A stretch of 42,968 nt of DNA from Rhodoblastus sphagnicola (GTDB lineage Bacteria; Pseudomonadota; Alphaproteobacteria; Rhizobiales; Beijerinckiaceae): NCBI RefSeq assembly GCF_002937075.1, contig NZ_NHSJ01000109.1, forward strand, positions 1 to 42,968. The letters run 5' to 3'. Both the position numbers and the translations under genes were made by a program. The notes below the pieces were generated by a model. That model was given only the letters and a program-made list of their open reading frames with translations, was not told the origin of the DNA and did not search any database. This document shows positions 41,101-42,968 of the stretch, in pieces (within the stretch, counting starts at the first letter, position 1; every line of letters starts with the position of its first letter).

Positions 41101-42968
41101 CGCCGCTGGCGGCCGCGGCGCCAAGGTCGACATCGGCGGCGGCGTCATCTCGATCGTCTCGTCGCCGCCCGCGAGCCCGGCCGACGGCGCCCTCACCATC
41201 ACCGCATCGAGCTTGACCAATCTTGGCGCCGAAAGCCTGTTGGTCGGCGCGATCCGCACCGACAATTCCGACGGCTCCACAAATCTCGCCGTCAGCGCCG
41301 GCTCGATCACCATCGCCAACGACGCGGCGCATCCGATCGAGGCGGCGGAAATCCTGTTCGCCGCGAAGGGGTCGATCATGATCGCGGACGGGTCGGCGAT
41401 CGTCGCGACCGGCGAGATGGCCGACACCCGCAACGGCGTCTATGCGATGGGCGACAGCGCGACGTCCGGCGCCGGCGCGCTGCTGCGGGTCGCCAACGGG
41501 CCGGAGCGGCTCACCAGCCGCGCCAATTTCGCCAACACCGCGACGCTGACGGTCGGGGCCGCGACGCTCAGCGGCGCCGCCGTGATGTTCGACTCCTCCG
41601 GCAATGTGGCGCTGTCGAGCGGACTCGCGCTGAACAAGGCGAGATATGTCGCGCTCGGCGCCGGCCGGATCGGCCTCGGCATCACCGATCCGGGCTATGC
41701 CGGCACGGTGCTGACGCCGGAAATGCAGGCCGTGCTGAGCCAGACCGGCGGGCAACTGACGCTGCGCTCGCAGAGTTCGATCGACTTCGCCGATGGGACC
41801 TATTCGTTCGGCGCGCTCAAGCTCGACGCCTCGATCCTCGCGGGAACGCAGGGCGGCGCCGTCACCATCGCCGCCGACGCCGTGACGCTGGGCAATTCCG
41901 GCGCGGCGGGCTATGTGTGCGGCGAATGCGCCGCCAACTCCGGCGCGCTCGCCATCAAGGCCGACGAAATCCTGTTCTCCGGCGGGCTGGTGGCGACGAA
42001 GGCCACCACCATCGCGGCGACGCGAAGCGCCACGCTCGCGGCCGATACGGTGGTGACCGTCCCGGCCGGCACGGTGTTCGCGTCCGGGCAGTCCTTCTTG
42101 CAGGACACCAAGATCATTCTGCAAGCCGGAGCCAGCGTGTCGCTCGCCGTCGGCACGGGCGTGATCACGCCGACGGCGACGAGCGGCGCCACGATCGCGT
42201 CCGGCGCCGAGATCACCATTGCGGGCATGACCTATGCCTTGGCGGCCGGCGCCTACAAGGTCGCCGAGGCCACCAGCTATTATGTCGCCTCGAACGAGCA
42301 GACGGTCTCGCTCCCGGCGGGCGGCGTCGTCACCGTCACCACAACGCCGACTTTCACCATCCCGACCGGCGCGGCGGTCGATCTGTCGGGCGCGGCGACC
42401 ATCGCGACGACCAATTATTTCGCCGGCGGGGTGACGCTGGCGGCGACCAAGGGCGTCTACGCCACCGGCGGGAACGCCGGGTTCAACGCCGGATCGGCGG
42501 CGCTGACGCTGCATACCCCCTATATCGGCGACCGCGCATCGCGCGCCGGCGCCGTGGTGGTTCCTGATCTGACGCTCGCCACCACCGGCGCCTTGCGCAT
42601 CGACGATGCGGGCGCGGCGAAGCTCGACATCGCCAAGCTCGGCGGCGTTTCCGGCGCGGCGCTCACCTTCAATGGCGGTTCGGTCGCGATCAGCGGCGCC
42701 ACTCTGCACGCCAGCGGCGGCCTCGTCCAGGTGACGTCGGCGGGCGCGATCACATTGTCCGATGGCGCCGTGGTCGAGGCGCCCGGCTATACCGGAACCT
42801 ATGGCGACGCCACCGACTCCACCAGCGTGTCGTCCGCCGGCGGCGCGGTGCGGCTCACCGCGAAGGCGGGCGATATCACGCTCGGCGCCGGCACGCGGGT
42901 CTCGGTCGCGGGCGACGCGGGCGACGCCGGACGGCTCGAAATCTCGGCGGTGGCCGGCAATGTCAGCT
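35186..42968 (+). CDS. Second giant filamentous hemagglutinin (TPS domain), 3' end outside window
   Basis: An open frame of at least 2,594 codons that reaches the right edge; spot checks near 38160, 41940, 42044 and 42950 stay in frame. It has a signal peptide (to about residue 45, QADA), then a Cys-x-Cys and an Ala/Gln-rich helix at ~69-105. The TPS domain lies at ~150-240 with VNIRQTQSRAILSWDSFNVG, TFDQQGNNDWVALNRV, APSQILGSIKADGAV and INQNGVIFGAGSQVNV. Beta-helix repeats follow, with one cysteine pair at 2245/2248 (YVCGEC). It is clearly paralogous to the first adhesin; both share the GF[AS]SYDI motif and Ala-Gly-Thr-rich stretches. The ATG at 35186 follows AAAGG by 8 bases. It is presumably exported by a TpsB partner not seen here. 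The C-terminal domain is unknown. Confidence 0.88.
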   Translation, partial: MSNAAPAVRSFPVASPPRLLEPFRRRALLAGVSLMALLLTAQADARCICGGAASSGSGAVSVATGAALDSAQQAAAAAKQSQAALLRAKQALQSVQTAAQAAARAGNSSFNGLGAGALHPVVNPNSSTDGLTAWTGASLPTQSVSNGKYDVNIRQTQSRAILSWDSFNVGSATKLTFDQQGNNDWVALNRVVGNSIAPSQILGSIKADGAVLVINQNGVIFGAGSQVNVHSLIASTQEIGRSADGGVARTIAQRNDEFLNYGLTGYAETYTGGSTFAGVTSAATAPGDAAVKVEQGATITSDSGGMILLIAPSVTNAGRLSAADGQVSLAGVKALTGGLTLTASDGSSTSTDPYVRGYLIDSGYGAVVNSGLIEAERGYVSLGNSYATVTNSGILRSTTSVSANGAIDIVGRTITLSPGSIVMAAADDKGETIPQDATSLAAFKSSQVRIGSYASDVTLQSGATIWAPSGDVTIGAKSGQTLVAASQSSYWDTDTRQDVYIAGHIVVENGATIDVAGLKDVSVPTSSYNLSILLKGNELADSGGYQNSFLNGATVMIDARLSGVRSDGVAWIGSPLISAAAYYEAVGVTAAQLMTKGGNVALGTNGGVYSGTTNGSASVTVKPGALIDVSGGWVTYEAGLVTTTKLLTSTGLIVDIGGADLSNTYVAIASSGFTRNHAHWGVTETWANLLRGDGRYEAAYAEGRDAGSLTVKSAQASIDGVLNGEVYPGVRQIAKGEAGSGKTSVYGDLRNVQKANSQLPAGGMLFVQEIGVSPGSGMGAGGDIRVVAASDSAPVDGVTVLSDALLSGSGLSQVSLWTSGAISVASNATVSLAAGGVFDAYAGRSIKIAGTVTAPSGKILLETANFGSTGSAFSSADDKPAIGSFDITVTGTLSVAGRWVNDYGKTGLDLDGPAYLDGGGVTMVSAATVTDQSLYDITGAVTASTDVSGSILLAGAKLIDLSSGGRVKLDGALDLSGKGGSLALINQSGFSQLENVTYSSTESYARFGELTGFRARYEYVTGYWAPDAINPTAITSTVQFDPSSIKAAGFAGGGAFTLWAPDVKFGSGSADDTALATAIPLDFFQKGFASYDITSYKTLLVGNAFVNASGVSLGGANALLQTQTYTVKAGETLLLSQALLPSVLTSQQAIALRNLATGDDVTTVLTASTPTETWDQKAVNLTLDGMIELKVEAGGSIVSAPGAVLTVAKLLNEGSIRLPGGNIVQSQTLPSAFAGYETITATHALSDVFTVESDGSIVETKASKVSGSTNATLAMTSMVYLLGDLEASDGIVLAEGGVTDLSGVSVINPYAAASSGISGVRAGAIHDAGSIVLASASTSDSGFYRGSYLDVIKIKTGSYRPGLKLTIATDATVALDGASDTYSQLFSSSSGASGAALARRGAVALTATQAWSDAGAISAPNGFTISSGAILSARGGSASAEGGALELGDVVLTQSVADAANLLSADQIMASGFTSLAALGSLSSQGDVTLALGKALFVASRPYDSGSTLTTANTNTATANAVVIKAGGDLAVTAPYIGLLSSIDVLTRITTGLSGLNTVTLHATEAFDITGAVLFDRSVATTKLISDGDLRLTGVPDYKISYLGYTSNVSNNLTALLAVNGDLAIAAAQVYPTTGATATISTAKTGGAISFARSTTALPDAPYSAGGSLTVSAGDIVQGGVIRTPLGSLRLAATGDLTLTDGSYTEVSANGLIIPYGATTDGVEWYFTPTGSAALSAPPAKLLTLSGANIKVTSGAVINISGGGDITAYEFAAGTGGSRDVLNSYNDDAYTSKTGSTYTGGAQAYAIVPGLSDKAVAAYDPVYSANYAKLSSVTGVGSRVLIDIGEGLKWYTLLPAQYATLAGGALVVEQTGSTKLALGSSTTRADGSVLTVGSYGNALSGAAQSSTALFAVQSQSVFEKYSSIKLTSGNSYFAKLAAKNDTVTPALAIDAGKLVLNAGSTLLIDAVARSAAAAGGRGAKVDIGGGVISIVSSPPASPADGALTITASSLTNLGAESLLVGAIRTDNSDGSTNLAVSAGSITIANDAAHPIEAAEILFAAKGSIMIADGSAIVATGEMADTRNGVYAMGDSATSGAGALLRVANGPERLTSRANFANTATLTVGAATLSGAAVMFDSSGNVALSSGLALNKARYVALGAGRIGLGITDPGYAGTVLTPEMQAVLSQTGGQLTLRSQSSIDFADGTYSFGALKLDASILAGTQGGAVTIAADAVTLGNSGAAGYVCGECAANSGALAIKADEILFSGGLVATKATTIAATRSATLAADTVVTVPAGTVFASGQSFLQDTKIILQAGASVSLAVGTGVITPTATSGATIASGAEITIAGMTYALAAGAYKVAEATSYYVASNEQTVSLPAGGVVTVTTTPTFTIPTGAAVDLSGAATIATTNYFAGGVTLAATKGVYATGGNAGFNAGSAALTLHTPYIGDRASRAGAVVVPDLTLATTGALRIDDAGAAKLDIAKLGGVSGAALTFNGGSVAISGATLHASGGLVQVTSAGAITLSDGAVVEAPGYTGTYGDATDSTSVSSAGGAVRLTAKAGDITLGAGTRVSVAGDAGDAGRLEISAVAGNVS

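Overview
The window is GC-rich and comes from an alphaproteobacterium. The protein families present (PAS_5/DUF1457 proteins, a Porin_2-like remnant, DUF3739 filamentous hemagglutinins, FecI/FecR pairs) suggest Hyphomicrobiales, perhaps a Methylocystaceae/Beijerinckiaceae-type methylotroph. That placement is inferred from family content alone; no rRNA, tRNA or marker gene is present.

Layout. (1) 1-9.6 kb is a mosaic of small or decayed genes and regulators: a DUF1190-like exported protein, a curlin-repeat-like reading frame abutting a frameshifted porin remnant, two paralogous PAS_5 proteins, a membrane protein with a cyclase-associated-type N-terminal domain and a repeat-rich C-terminus, an XRE regulator, a 97-aa hypothetical protein and a HilA-like winged-helix/TPR regulator. 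(2) 9.6-15.9 kb, minus strand, is a compact TonB operon: exbD, tonB, TonB-dependent receptor, exbB, cpdB-like periplasmic nucleotidase. It looks like a self-contained outer-membrane uptake unit tied to nucleotide or phosphate-ester hydrolysis. (3) 16.3-43 kb holds two divergent, paralogous modules. On the minus strand: STN/TonB_C-like periplasmic protein, FecI-type sigma factor, FecR-type anti-sigma factor, then a 4,338-aa filamentous hemagglutinin. On the plus strand: the same four genes in the same order, with the second hemagglutinin running off the right edge after at least 2,594 codons. A truncated IS110-type transposase start lies between the modules.

The most interesting system is this mirrored pair. 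Each module looks like cell-surface signalling (sigma, anti-sigma, STN signalling domain), but no TonB-dependent receptor is attached. The STN domain sits on a small exported protein with a TonB C-terminal-like domain, and the adjacent target gene is a giant secreted adhesin rather than a siderophore receptor. Both FecR proteins lack the Gly-Thr step at which characterised FecR-family anti-sigma factors self-cleave, and both carry a CxxC in the same domain. I infer a barrel-less envelope-sensing switch controlling giant adhesins. No TpsB-type secretion pore for either adhesin is in the window.

No tRNA, rRNA, CRISPR array or complete insertion sequence was recognised. Many long antisense frames lie opposite the adhesins, cpdB and the receptor; they are GC-driven shadows and were left out.
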